DNA from: Bog-473 sp963717455
GTDB taxonomy: Bacteria > Actinomycetota > Acidimicrobiia > Acidimicrobiales > RAAP-2
DNA: 64,000 bases
Direction: 5' to 3'
Assembly (NCBI GenBank): GCA_963717455.1
Contig: OY970336.1
Span: forward strand, 2,728,001 to 2,792,000
Shown piece after piece: positions 1-8,828 of the stretch. Both the position numbers and the translations under genes were made by a program. Under the pieces are notes generated by a model. That model saw only the letters and a program-made list of their open reading frames with translations. It ran no database searches and was not told the origin of the DNA. Each line of letters begins with the position of its first letter. Position 1 is the stretch's first letter.

Positions 1-264
1 TGGGACGAAGGGGTGCCGGGAGGTGAGCGGGTGTCGGACGTCGGCCGCCGGGCCGACCGGGTGATCGAGCGGGCCCGGCGCACCGACGGGGACACCCTGT
101 GCGTCGCGCACGGGCACCTGCTCCGTGTCCTGGGCGCCCGCTGGCTCCACCTGCCACCGGTGGCCGGTCGGCTCCACCTCTTGCGACCCGCCGGGATCTG
201 CGTGCTGGGCTGGGAGCTCGACTTCCCGGCGATCGAGGTCTGGAACCGGAGCGCCGCACCCTGA
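1..264 (+). CDS. Histidine phosphatase family protein, C-terminal part
   Basis: The reading frame is open from the first base and stops at 264, so only the last 87 residues are present. The stretch VAHGHLLRVLGARW is typical of the second catalytic histidine region of phosphoglycerate-mutase-like (histidine) phosphatases. The first catalytic RHG motif lies outside the window. These enzymes remove phosphate from small molecules or proteins through a phosphohistidine intermediate; the substrate cannot be told from this fragment. The gene converges on the Rrf2-family gene that ends at 391, with about 125 bp between them. The family call is fairly safe; the specific function is unknown. Confidence 0.7.
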   Translation, partial: WDEGVPGGERVSDVGRRADRVIERARRTDGDTLCVAHGHLLRVLGARWLHLPPVAGRLHLLRPAGICVLGWELDFPAIEVWNRSAAP

Positions 265-280
265 CGGGACACGACGGGCC

Positions 281-313
281 AGGAAGCGGGACAGGAAGCG
301 GGACAGGACGGGA
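281..313. repeat. Short 12-bp tandem repeat
   Basis: AGGAAGCGGGAC occurs twice back to back (281-304) and is followed by a degenerate AGGACGGGA. It lies between two convergent genes. No function is evident. Confidence 0.4.
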
Positions 314-390
314 AAGGGGCGGGACTTGGCGGTGTGGTCTGGGGGAGCGAGATCTGGCCGGGTCCTGGCCGGTGGCGGCGGGGCCGGAGC

Positions 391-825
391 TCAGACGGGC
401 GCCGCCACGTTGCCCTGGGCCCGGTCGACCATGTCGGCCAGGCTGTAGGACTGCAGGTGGGTGCGGATGGTCTCGCCGACGTCGGCCCAGACGGCCAACA
501 GGACGCACTGCCCCTCGTGGTCGCACGCGCCGTTGGCGTGGGGCTCACCGAAGTCGCCGGCGGCGATCGGCCCGTCGACGGCAGACACGATCTGGGCCAG
601 GGAGATCTCCTCGGGTGGGCGGGCCAGGACGTAGCCGCCCCCGACGCCCCGCTTGGATCGGACGAGACCGGCGCCCTTGAGGGCAAGGAGGATCTGCTCG
701 AGATAGGGCTGGGGCAGCCCGGTGCGCTCGGCGATGTCTCGAACCGAGGTCGGAGTCTCGGCGCCGTGGAGGGCCAGCGAGAGGAGCGCCCTGCTGGCGT
801 AGTCACCCCGTGTCGAAACTCTCAC
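391..825 (-). CDS. Rrf2 family transcriptional regulator
   Basis: The 144-residue protein has the Rrf2 winged-helix layout: MRVSTRGDYASRALLSLALH at the start, a recognition region with LPQPYLEQILLALKGAGLV, and the wing GVGGGYVLARP. Rrf2 proteins (IscR, NsrR, RirA) repress or activate genes in response to Fe-S cluster state, nitric oxide or redox. Here the cluster-binding loop reads ACDHEGQC, giving C101 and C107. The third cysteine seen in IscR and NsrR is absent, so any cluster would need another ligand. The GTG at 825 is preferred because it starts the conserved domain and has TAGCAT (839-834) 8 nt upstream, which suggests a leaderless mRNA. It is divergent from the gene at 890 and may control it. 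Confidence 0.85.
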   Translation of the reverse strand: MRVSTRGDYASRALLSLALHGAETPTSVRDIAERTGLPQPYLEQILLALKGAGLVRSKRGVGGGYVLARPPEEISLAQIVSAVDGPIAAGDFGEPHANGACDHEGQCVLLAVWADVGETIRTHLQSYSLADMVDRAQGNVAAPV

Positions 826-889
826 AGGAACGGATGCTACCGGCCCCCACGTGGGTGGAGGGGGTGTGTGGGTCGTAGGGTGTCCCTCC

Positions 890-2089
890 GTGAACGACGG
901 AGGGACTGCCCAGGCGACCCTGTCGGACCTCCAGGGTGAGGTGGCAGCGACCGAAGGACGTCTTTCCGTGCCCCAGCCGCTCCTGCCGGACTGGGACGGG
1001 CCCTGCCTGCATCGGGTGGTGCCGACCCTGCTCGCCGAGCTGGCGCACCCGGGCGATGCGGCACTGCCGTCGTGGTTCCCGGCACCGGTGGCCGAGGCGA
1101 GCCAGATCGTCCTCCTGGTCGTCGACGGCCTGGGTGCGGAACAGCTGGGGGAGCGCAGCGGGCTGGCACCCGTGCTGGCGGGCGGCACCGGGGGATCGAT
1201 CACGTCGGTCGCGCCGAGCACCACGGCCTGTGCACTGACCACGCTCGTGACGGGCAAGGTGCCGGCCGAGCACGGCGTGGTGGGATACCGCGTGGCCGTC
1301 GACGGCGAGGTCATGAACGTCCTGCAGTGGTCGCTGCGGGGTGCCGACGCCCGCATGCGCGTCCCCGCCCCGGTGTTCCAGCCGTTCCCGTCCTTCCCCG
1401 GCGCGAAGGGGCCAGTGCCGGTGGTCACCCGCCAGGACTACGGGCCGACGGGTTTCACCGCCGCTCACCTCGGCCACGTGGAGCTCCACCGTTGGCACAC
1501 CCCGGCCGGGCTCGTGACAGCGGTGCGTGAACTGGTGGCCGGCGGCAGCCCCTTCGTGTACGCCTACTACGAGGGCATCGACAAGGTTGCCCACGCCGAG
1601 GGGCTGGGCCAGTACTACGACGACGAGCTGCGCGCGGCCGACCGCCTCGTCGGCGATGTGCTCGACGTGCTGCCTCCGGAGGCCGCCCTCGTCGTCACCG
1701 CCGATCACGGCCAGGTGGAAGTCGGAGGCTCCGTCGAGGTGCTCGGTCCGGAGATCATGGAGGGCGTCAGCCTGATCAGTGGCGAAGGGCGGTTCCGCTG
1801 GCTGCACGTGCGCCCCGGCGCTGTCGCCGACGTCACCGAGACGGCGACCGCTCTGCACGGCGAGGTGGCGTGGGTCCGGACCAAGGAGCAGATCATCGAC
1901 GAGGGGTGGCTCGGCGGCGTGCCCTCGGCGACGGTCGCGGGGCGCCTCGGTGACGTCGTCCTCGTGCCGTTCGCTCCGACCGCCTTCCTCGACCCGGCCG
2001 ACACGGGTGAGCTCCGCCTCAAGGCCCGCCACGGGTCGCTGACTCCTGCCGAGATGCTGATCCCCCTGCTCGCCTGGCGCATCTCGTGA
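890..2089 (+). CDS. Alkaline phosphatase superfamily nucleotide pyrophosphatase/phosphodiesterase-like protein
   Basis: This 399-residue protein has the metal-site signatures of the nucleotide pyrophosphatase/phosphodiesterase branch of the alkaline phosphatase superfamily. VVDGLGAEQL carries the first metal aspartate. SVAPSTTACALTTLVTGK carries the nucleophile threonine. YEGIDKVAH and VVTADHGQVEV carry the remaining metal ligands. No signal peptide or membrane helix is evident, so it is probably cytoplasmic. The substrate is unknown. The start is set at GTG 890 because TAGGGT (876-881) ends 8 nt before it, the same leaderless spacing seen across the window. The gene is divergent from the Rrf2 regulator with 64 bp between starts. 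Confidence 0.8.
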   Translation: MNDGGTAQATLSDLQGEVAATEGRLSVPQPLLPDWDGPCLHRVVPTLLAELAHPGDAALPSWFPAPVAEASQIVLLVVDGLGAEQLGERSGLAPVLAGGTGGSITSVAPSTTACALTTLVTGKVPAEHGVVGYRVAVDGEVMNVLQWSLRGADARMRVPAPVFQPFPSFPGAKGPVPVVTRQDYGPTGFTAAHLGHVELHRWHTPAGLVTAVRELVAGGSPFVYAYYEGIDKVAHAEGLGQYYDDELRAADRLVGDVLDVLPPEAALVVTADHGQVEVGGSVEVLGPEIMEGVSLISGEGRFRWLHVRPGAVADVTETATALHGEVAWVRTKEQIIDEGWLGGVPSATVAGRLGDVVLVPFAPTAFLDPADTGELRLKARHGSLTPAEMLIPLLAWRIS

Positions 2090-2189
2090 GGGGCTCCGGC
2101 GGGTGGCAACATTGAGCCGTGACCGGGGACGAGTCGCCGCGCGGGGAAATGATGGATCCGTTCGAGGGGCCGACGGGTAGGAAGGAAGC

Positions 2190-2702
2190 ATGACTGACGC
2201 GACGAACGATGGAACCGCCAACGAGGTCCCCGCGGACGGGTCGGGAGCAATCGCCCCCGACGAGGTACTGGCGGCCGCAGAGCGCGACGGCGACACCGAG
2301 GGCCGCACCGAGTCGGTCAACGAGCCGGCCAAGGTGCTCCGCATCGGATCGATGGTGAAGACGCTGCTCGACGAGGTGCGGGCCGCGCCCCTCGACGAGA
2401 AGAGCCGGGTGCGGCTGCGCGAGATCTACGAACAGTCGATCCATGACCTGTCCGAAGGGTTGTCGCCGGACCTGGTGGCCGAGCTCGAGCGGATGGCGCC
2501 GCCCTTCGACGTCGAGGCGCCGAGCGAGGCCGAGTTGCGCATCGCGCAGGCTCAGCTGGTCGGGTGGTTGGAGGGGCTGTTCCACGGGATCCAGGCGACG
2601 CTCATGTCGCAGCAGATGGCGGCGCGGGCCCAGCTCGAGGAGATGCGGCAGCGTGGCCTGCCGACGGCCGGCGAGACCGGACGGACCGGGGCGTACCTGT
2701 GA
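2190..2702 (+). CDS. bpa: Bacterial proteasome activator Bpa (DUF2587)
   Basis: The 170-residue protein matches the Bpa/PafE family of actinobacteria through RIGSMVKTLLDEVRAAPLDE, ELRIAQAQLVGWLEGLFHG and QQMAARAQLEEMRQ. Bpa forms a ring that caps the 20S proteasome and feeds in unfolded substrates without ATP. Its C-terminal tail docks in the alpha-ring pocket; here the tail ends in GAYL, close to the GQYL tail of the mycobacterial protein. The N-terminal 45 residues are acidic and probably disordered. ATG 2190 is preceded by the strong ribosome site AGGAAGGAA. The proteasome genes are not in this window, but this gene implies the organism has one. Confidence 0.92.
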   Translation: MTDATNDGTANEVPADGSGAIAPDEVLAAAERDGDTEGRTESVNEPAKVLRIGSMVKTLLDEVRAAPLDEKSRVRLREIYEQSIHDLSEGLSPDLVAELERMAPPFDVEAPSEAELRIAQAQLVGWLEGLFHGIQATLMSQQMAARAQLEEMRQRGLPTAGETGRTGAYL

Positions 2703-2742
2703 CCTCGACCCCAGCGGCCGGATCCATCCCGACCGAGGAGGC

Positions 2743-3384
2743 GTGACGCCCGACCCCGGCGACCCGGCCCGAGTCGAGACTGGGGCCGGCGTCCCCCCGC
2801 CCTTCCCGGGCAGCGCGCCACCGCCCCCGGTGGCCCCACCCGCGTTCCCGACCCAGGCCCCGGACGGATACCCGACGACGGGCTGGCCCGGCACGGCCGG
2901 GGGCGTGCCCTACGCTTCGTGGGGCATCAGGGTGGGGGGTTACCTCATCGACGCCGTGATCTTCCTCGTGGTGCTCGCGATCTTCGCCATCCTGTTCCGC
3001 CACACCCATGCCCTCGACGTGCACTTCATGGCCCGGCGGGGGGCCCGCCGGCGAAGCTTCTCGTCCCTGCCGTTCCTGTTCACCGGCCTCTGCTACATCG
3101 CGTACGGCACGTTGCTCTGCGGCTCGGCGCGGGGCCAGACGGTGGGCATGATGGCGGTCGGGGTGCGGGCGGTGCGCGACGAGACCTTGGGCGTACTCGG
3201 CTACGGGAGGGCGCTGGCGCGAGCCGTGTTCGAGGGAGTGCTGCGCCTGATCAACCTGCTCTTCTTCCTCCTCGGCCTGGTCTGGATCCTCGACATGCTC
3301 TTCCCCTTGTGGGACAAGAAGCGCCAGACGCTGCATGACAAGGTGGCCGGTTCGGTGGTCCTCCGGGTCCGTCCGGCGGGCTAG
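2743..3384 (+). CDS. RDD family membrane protein
   Basis: A 213-residue protein with a proline-rich N-terminal 60 residues followed by an RDD domain: WGIRVGGYLIDAVIF at the first helix, then two or three more hydrophobic segments, and a conserved tail KKRQTLHDKVAGSVVL. RDD proteins are small integral membrane proteins, some linked to transport or pH and ion tolerance; the role here is unknown. GTG 2743 is chosen because GAGGAG lies just upstream and the family domain begins well downstream. It starts 40 bp after bpa and may be co-transcribed with it. Confidence 0.82.
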   Translation: MTPDPGDPARVETGAGVPPPFPGSAPPPPVAPPAFPTQAPDGYPTTGWPGTAGGVPYASWGIRVGGYLIDAVIFLVVLAIFAILFRHTHALDVHFMARRGARRRSFSSLPFLFTGLCYIAYGTLLCGSARGQTVGMMAVGVRAVRDETLGVLGYGRALARAVFEGVLRLINLLFFLLGLVWILDMLFPLWDKKRQTLHDKVAGSVVLRVRPAG

Positions 3385-3443
3385 ATTGCTGAGCCCGGAG
3401 GGAATCACACCGGTGTAAGTTTGACTTGGCGAAAGGAGGGCCG

Positions 3444-6400
3444 GTGTCGGAGCGGTCGTTTACGCATCTGCACACCCACACCGAGTTCTCCATGCTGGAT
3501 GGGGCCGCCCGGGTGGGGGATCTCGTCGCCGCGGCCGTGGCCGACGGCCAGCCCGCGCTCGGCATCACGGACCACGGGAACATGTACGGGGTGCTCGATT
3601 TCTACAAGGCATGCCGTGACCAGGGCGTCGTCCCGATCATCGGTACCGAGTCCTACATGGCGGGAGAGTCGCGGCACGAGCGCCCGGTGCGCCGGGGCCG
3701 GGTCGACGACACCGGTGGTGACGTCGACGGCGGCCAGAAGCTCTATTACCACCTGACCCTTCTGGCCGAGACCGTCGAGGGCTACCGCAACCTGATGCAG
3801 CTGTCCTCGGCCGCCTACCTCGAGGGCTACTACTACAAACCCCGGGTCGACTGGGAGCTGCTCGAGCGCCACCACGCGGGCCTCATCGCGACCACGGGCT
3901 GCCTGGGCGGAGTGGTCCTCCAGGCGTTGCTGTCCGGCGACGAGGCGGAGGCCGAGCGGCGAGCCGCTCGGCTGCAGGACATATTCGGGCGGGACAACCT
4001 CTTCGTCGAGCTGCAGGACCACGGGATCGCCGACCAGCACCGGACGAATCCCCAGCTGATTCAGATCGCCCGCCGCCTGAACGCCCCGCTGCTCGCCACC
4101 AACGACAGCCACTACACCCACCGCGAGGACGCCGTCGCCCACGACGCGCTGCTGTGCGTGCAGACCGGTGCCCTGCTCTCCGACACCAACCGATTCAAGT
4201 TCGAGGGCACCGAGCACTACCTCAAGACGGCGGCCGAGATGCGCCACCTCTTCCGGGAGGTCCCCGAGGCGTGCGACAACACGCTGCTGATCGCGGAGCG
4301 GGCCGACGTCCAGATCGAGCTCGGGAAGCCGAGCCTGCCGGAGTTCCCGGTGCCGGACCTGTTCACGGGCGACACCTACGAGGAGCGGGCGCTCGCCTAC
4401 CTGCGCGACCTGACGATGGAAGGTGCGCGGCAGCGCTACGGGTCGCCGCTCCCACCCGAGGTGGTCGAACGGCTCGACTACGAGCTCGGTGTCATCGGCA
4501 ACATGGGATTCGCCGCGTACTTCCTCGTCGTGTGGGACCTCATCCGCTTCGCCCGCGAGTCCGGTATCCGGGTCGGCCCGGGCCGGGGGTCAGCGGCCGG
4601 GTGCTGCGTCGCCTACTGCCTGCGCATCGTGGACCTCGACCCGATCCGCTACGACCTCCTCTTCGAGCGCTTCCTGAACCCCGGCCGCAAGCAGATGCCC
4701 GATATCGACATGGACTTCGACGAGCGCTATCGGGCCGACGTGATGCGCTATGCGGCCGAGAAGTACGGCAGCGACCGGGTGGCCCAGGTGATCACCTTCT
4801 CGACGATCAAGGCCAGGGCCGCAGTGCGCGACGCCGCCCGGGTGCTGGGCAAGCCCTACATCGTGGGGGACAAGATCGCCAAGGCCATGCCGCCGCTCGT
4901 CATGGGCCGCGACACGCCGCTGGCGCCCTGCCTGACCAAGACGGAGGGCCACGAGGACGGCTTCGCCGCCGCGGCGGAGCTGCGCACGATGTACGAGACC
5001 GACCCCGACGCCAAGGAGGTCATCGACGTCGCCCTGGGCCTCGAGGGCCTGCGGCGCCAGGACGGCATCCACGCGGCGGCCGTCGTCATCTCGCGCGACC
5101 CGCTGACCGACTACCTGCCGATCCAGCGCAAGCCCGACGCCGGGGGCGACCCCGAGGACGCGCCGATCGTCACCCAGTACGAAATGCACGGGGTCGAGGA
5201 CCTCGGGCTGCTCAAGATGGACTTCCTCGGCCTGCGGAACCTCTCGGTGATCGAGCGCGCGCTCGACCTGATTGAGGCCGCCACGGGGGAGCGACCCGAC
5301 ATCGACAGCGTCGACCTCGACGACCAGCCCACCCTCGAGATGCTGCGGCGGGCCGAGTCCGTGGGCGTGTTCCAGCTCGAGGGTGGCGCGATGCGCCAGA
5401 CCCTGCGCGCCCTCGCACCGACGAGCTTCGACGACGTGGCCGCGCTCGTGGCCCTGTACCGGCCGGGCCCGATGGCGGCCAACATGCACCGCGACTACCC
5501 CGAGCTGAAGAACGGCCGCAAGGAGCTCACCTACCTGCACCCGGACATCGAGCCCATCCTGAAGGACACCTACGGGCTCATGCTCTACCAGGAGTCGGTG
5601 ATGCGGGTGGCGCAGAAGTTCGCCGGCTACACCCTCGAGGAGGCCGACAACCTCCGCAAGGCCTGCGGCAAGAAGATCCGGGCGATGATCGCCGCCGAGC
5701 GCCAGAAGTTCATCGCGGGGTGCGTGACGCAGGGGTACGGGGAGGAGCTGGGGACCCAGCTCTTCGACATCATCGAGCCCTTCGCCGACTACGCGTTCAA
5801 CAAGTCCCACTCCTACGGCTACGGCCTCGTGGCGTACCAGACCGCCTGGCTCAAGGCGCACTACCCGGTCGAGTACATGGCGGCGCTGCTCACCTCGGTC
5901 AAGGACAACAAGGACAAGACCGCGGTGTACCTCGCCGAGTGCCGCTCCATGGGGATCGACGTGATAGTCCCCGACGTGAACCGCTCGGTGGCCGAGTTCG
6001 CGCCCGACCGCAGCGAGGACGCTGACCAGGCGCGGCCGGCCATCGTCTTCGGGCTCGCCGCCGTGCGCAACGTGGGCGAGAGCCTGGTGGAACGGATCGT
6101 CGCCGAGCGTGCCGCACAGGGGCCCTTCGTCGACATCTTCGACTTCTGCCAGCGGGTGGACTCCGTCGTGCTGAACAAGCGCACCATGGAGTCCCTGGTG
6201 AAAGCGGGTGCCTTCGACTCGCTGGGCCACCCCCGCCAGGGGCTGTGCCTCGTGCTCGAGAACGTGGTCGACCGGACCCTCGAGCGGCGCAGGGAGCGCG
6301 ATCTCGGCATCACGACGCTGTTCGCCGCCTTCGAGGAGGAGCAGGCGGACCCGGGGTGGGGCGGGGCCAAGGTGGCCATCCCGGACGCCGAGTTCGACAA

Positions 6401-7025
6401 GGCACAGCGGCTGGCCTTCGAGAAGGAGATGCTCGGCCTCTACGTGAGCGACCACCCCCTGCTGGGTTACGAAGCCGCCCTGGCCCGGCACACCGACAGC
6501 ACCCTGTCCGACATGCGTGAGGACGACGCCTTGACGCCGGGGGACCGGTCGCCCGTGCGGACGGTGGGTGGGGTGGTGACCGACCTGCGCCGGTCCTACA
6601 CGAAGAAGGGCGACCTGATGGCCCGGTTCGTGCTCGAGGACCTCCAGGCCGCCATGGAGGTCTTCGTGTTCCCGAAGACGATGGCCGAGTACGGCGCCCT
6701 GATCGAGAACGACGCCATCGTCGTGGTCAGGGGCCGGCTCGACACCCGGGAGGACGAGCCGAAGATCGTGTGCATGGAGGTCTCGCGCCCGGTCCTCGAG
6801 CGCGGACAGGAGGACCTCCACATCACGCTCCCCCTCGGGGTGCTCACCGATGCCAAGGTCGACGGCCTCAAGGAGGTCCTGAGTGGCCACCCAGGCCAGT
6901 CGCCGGTGCTGCTGCACGTGGGGGCCAAGGTCCTCCGCCTTCCTCCCGAGTTCAACGTCGACTGCCGCAACGGGGTTGTCGGGGAGCTCAAGCGCCTGCT
7001 CGGTCAGACTGCCGTCCTGTCCTGA
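3444..7025 (+). CDS. dnaE: DNA polymerase III subunit alpha
   Basis: This is the replicative polymerase catalytic subunit, 1193 residues, a normal length for the DnaE1 type. The PHP domain begins with HLHTHTEFSMLDG (metal histidines H8, H10, H12) and continues with GITDHGNMYG and ATNDSHY. The polymerase core has GPGRGSAAGCC and the catalytic aspartates in PDIDMDFDERYR (D420, D422), with a third in LLKMDFLGL near residue 592. An OB-fold lies near residues 1040-1090 and the tail is beta-clamp and tau binding in this family. GTG 3444 is preferred over TTG 3426 because AGGAGG sits just upstream. A short insert in the PHP domain near residue 80 is arginine- and glycine-rich. Confidence 0.96.
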   Translation: MSERSFTHLHTHTEFSMLDGAARVGDLVAAAVADGQPALGITDHGNMYGVLDFYKACRDQGVVPIIGTESYMAGESRHERPVRRGRVDDTGGDVDGGQKLYYHLTLLAETVEGYRNLMQLSSAAYLEGYYYKPRVDWELLERHHAGLIATTGCLGGVVLQALLSGDEAEAERRAARLQDIFGRDNLFVELQDHGIADQHRTNPQLIQIARRLNAPLLATNDSHYTHREDAVAHDALLCVQTGALLSDTNRFKFEGTEHYLKTAAEMRHLFREVPEACDNTLLIAERADVQIELGKPSLPEFPVPDLFTGDTYEERALAYLRDLTMEGARQRYGSPLPPEVVERLDYELGVIGNMGFAAYFLVVWDLIRFARESGIRVGPGRGSAAGCCVAYCLRIVDLDPIRYDLLFERFLNPGRKQMPDIDMDFDERYRADVMRYAAEKYGSDRVAQVITFSTIKARAAVRDAARVLGKPYIVGDKIAKAMPPLVMGRDTPLAPCLTKTEGHEDGFAAAAELRTMYETDPDAKEVIDVALGLEGLRRQDGIHAAAVVISRDPLTDYLPIQRKPDAGGDPEDAPIVTQYEMHGVEDLGLLKMDFLGLRNLSVIERALDLIEAATGERPDIDSVDLDDQPTLEMLRRAESVGVFQLEGGAMRQTLRALAPTSFDDVAALVALYRPGPMAANMHRDYPELKNGRKELTYLHPDIEPILKDTYGLMLYQESVMRVAQKFAGYTLEEADNLRKACGKKIRAMIAAERQKFIAGCVTQGYGEELGTQLFDIIEPFADYAFNKSHSYGYGLVAYQTAWLKAHYPVEYMAALLTSVKDNKDKTAVYLAECRSMGIDVIVPDVNRSVAEFAPDRSEDADQARPAIVFGLAAVRNVGESLVERIVAERAAQGPFVDIFDFCQRVDSVVLNKRTMESLVKAGAFDSLGHPRQGLCLVLENVVDRTLERRRERDLGITTLFAAFEEEQADPGWGGAKVAIPDAEFDKAQRLAFEKEMLGLYVSDHPLLGYEAALARHTDSTLSDMREDDALTPGDRSPVRTVGGVVTDLRRSYTKKGDLMARFVLEDLQAAMEVFVFPKTMAEYGALIENDAIVVVRGRLDTREDEPKIVCMEVSRPVLERGQEDLHITLPLGVLTDAKVDGLKEVLSGHPGQSPVLLHVGAKVLRLPPEFNVDCRNGVVGELKRLLGQTAVLS

Positions 7026-7073
7026 AGAAAGTGACGGCCCCGTCATAATTGGGCGCTGACCTGGGTCGACGGG

Positions 7074-7099
7074 GGCTGGGGGGTGCCGCTCCCCAGCCC
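7074..7099 (+). terminator. Hairpin downstream of dnaE
   Basis: A perfect 9-bp stem, GGGCTGGGG (7074-7082) with CCCCAGCCC (7091-7099), closes an 8-nt loop about 50 bp after the dnaE stop. There is no T tract, as is common for actinobacterial terminator-like hairpins. It lies upstream of the promoter of the next gene. Confidence 0.5.
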
Positions 7100-7152
7100 T
7101 GACACCAGGTGCCGGTTAGGAACGCACCGAGCGCAGCCGGTAGACTCACTGC

Positions 7153-7824
7153 ATGCCGATCGTAGTGAGCACCAAGGATTGCACTGCGCTCAGCGACGCT
7201 GAGCTCGTCGAAATGGCGGATCTCTGTGCGGACCGACCCCCCGGTTTCGACATCGGCTTCCTCTCCAAGGAGCGGGAGGCGTGGGTGCTCATCACCCAGG
7301 CCCGAGAGGGGAACAAGCTCCGGGGCTACTCGTTCTGCACCCTGGAGCGCATCGGGGGCACGCCCTCGCTGCTGGTCGGGCTCGCCCTGGTCGATCGCAC
7401 CTCGCGGGCCGAGGCGGCGCTGAAGGGGATCATGGCCGACCAGTACCGCCGTGCCCTGCTCGCCTTCCCCGACGAGGACGTCCTCCTCGGCACCCGCTTG
7501 CTGTCGCCCGAGGGGTTCCGCGCCTTTGCGGGCCTCCAGGACGTCGTGCCCTTCCCCGAGCACAAGTCCTCAGGTGAGGAGCGAGCCTGGGCCCGCCGCC
7601 TCTCGAAGCGCTTCGGGTGCGAGAGCAAACTCGACGACCGCACCTTCGTCCTGCAGGGCGACGGGTGCGTCGCCGGTGGGTTGGACTTCTTCGCCCCCAA
7701 GGTGAAGATCCCGGCGGGTGTGGAGACGCACTTCACCACCTTCGACGCCGACAAGGGGGACCGGCTGGTCGCCTTCGGCTGGGCGATGGCGGAGGACCTG
7801 GCGGGGGGCAAGCTCGGCCGCTGA
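7153..7824 (+). CDS. Conserved protein of unknown function
   Basis: A 223-residue soluble protein with no signal peptide or membrane helix. I do not recognise the family with confidence. The fold hints at a GNAT-like acetyltransferase (strand patterns EAWVLITQAREG and GYSFCTLERIGG followed by a helix-rich part), but no clear acetyl-CoA motif was seen. The start is well supported: TAGACT (7141-7146) ends 6 nt before ATG 7153, matching the leaderless pattern of this genome. It stands alone between dnaE and a convergent unknown gene, and a short GC hairpin follows its stop. Confidence 0.6.
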   Translation: MPIVVSTKDCTALSDAELVEMADLCADRPPGFDIGFLSKEREAWVLITQAREGNKLRGYSFCTLERIGGTPSLLVGLALVDRTSRAEAALKGIMADQYRRALLAFPDEDVLLGTRLLSPEGFRAFAGLQDVVPFPEHKSSGEERAWARRLSKRFGCESKLDDRTFVLQGDGCVAGGLDFFAPKVKIPAGVETHFTTFDADKGDRLVAFGWAMAEDLAGGKLGR

Positions 7825-7826
7825 GC

Positions 7827-7842
7827 GGGCCGGGCTCGGCCC
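7827..7842. terminator. GC hairpin between convergent genes
   Basis: GGGCCG (7827-7832) and CGGCCC (7837-7842) form a perfect 6-bp stem with a GGCT loop directly after the stop at 7824. No T tract follows. It may end transcription of one or both convergent genes. Confidence 0.4.
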
Positions 7843-7913
7843 TGAGGGTTCCATCCACGCATCCCGGCTGACACCCGGGGCAGCGTGGCCGGTCCTGCCG
7901 GGCTCCCGATCGA

Positions 7914-8828
7914 TCAGCCCCGCGGCAGCACCGCCGCGCACACCTTGTAGCAATGGCCGTCGCGAGGGGGGCTGACGGTCACCAGGAGGTACTGCGGCTC
8001 GAATCCCAGGGCGGTGGACAGGCTCTTCCCGCTGAGACGCTCGCGACGCGCCGCGTCGAGGGCGCGGGCGGCGTTGCGATCCTCGACGGGCAGCCACACG
8101 TCGTCGCGGTCCCAGCCGAAGCGGACCCACGTCGTGCCGTCGGCCTGACGCCGGATCAGCTGGGGCCGTCGGGTGGGCTCGATGAGCGCCACCGACGGCC
8201 GGAAGCCGCGGAACTCCCAGTAGGGCGCCGAGGGCCCGGGGAAGCCGAGCAGCGGCCCGTCGGGGCTGGCCACGAGGCGGCGCAAGAGCTTGCGCAGGTG
8301 GCGCCCCCGGAGCGTGCCGACGTGGCGGGGGAGGTCGGCCACCGTGGTCGCCTCGGGCTGCGCCAGATCGTCGCGCTCGGGATCGTCGGCCAGCGTCACC
8401 TCCACCACGTCGAAGGTGCCGATGTCGGGCTCGTGCCCCTCCGGCCAGGGCACCCGGACACGCATGACCGTCCGCGTCGCGAGGTCCACGACGGTCGTGT
8501 CCTCCCGCGTGGAGGACAGGACCAGCAGGTGCAGCGTCGAGCCGCCGGCCGTGGGCACCCGCTCCTTGCGGCGGGCCGAGCGCCGCAGGAAGCGCGCCGG
8601 GTCGGTCGAGGTCTTGGAGGAGCCGGCGCCGGCACGGGTGCTCGTCCTCGTCCCGCCCGCGCCTGCCGCGGTGGCCTCGGCTCGGTCCACCCGCTCCTCG
8701 GCCAGGTCGCTCCCGCTCCCGGCCGCATGCCCGTCTCCGTTCACATTCACCACGTCGCTCTCGTCGTCGCTTCCGTTCCTGATCTCGTTGCCATCCCCGG
8801 CTTCGGGAAAGACGACGTTCTCACTCAT
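7914..8828 (-). CDS. Conserved protein of unknown function
   Basis: A 304-residue protein with an acidic, low-complexity N-terminal part of about 70 residues, then a basic segment and an alpha/beta domain rich in Trp, Arg and Pro. No known motif was recognised. Its ATG at 8828 overlaps the TGA of the upstream YyaL-type gene in an ATGA junction, so the two are probably translated together and functionally linked. The tail contains two cysteines, HCYKVCAAVLPRG. Because the start is set by the overlap it is fairly secure, although the acidic N-terminus could be shorter. Confidence 0.6.
   Translation of the reverse strand: MSENVVFPEAGDGNEIRNGSDDESDVVNVNGDGHAAGSGSDLAEERVDRAEATAAGAGGTRTSTRAGAGSSKTSTDPARFLRRSARRKERVPTAGGSTLHLLVLSSTREDTTVVDLATRTVMRVRVPWPEGHEPDIGTFDVVEVTLADDPERDDLAQPEATTVADLPRHVGTLRGRHLRKLLRRLVASPDGPLLGFPGPSAPYWEFRGFRPSVALIEPTRRPQLIRRQADGTTWVRFGWDRDDVWLPVEDRNAARALDAARRERLSGKSLSTALGFEPQYLLVTVSPPRDGHCYKVCAAVLPRG

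Noticed and set aside
391..1428. Very long minus-strand frame covering the Rrf2 gene and the divergent gene
   Set aside because: Only the part from 825 downward matches a known family; the rest is antisense to a well-supported phosphodiesterase-like gene.
4590..7046. 818-codon open frame antisense to dnaE
   Set aside because: High-GC genes often leave the opposite strand open. Its translation is rich in Val, Leu and His with no motif, while the plus strand is a clear DnaE.
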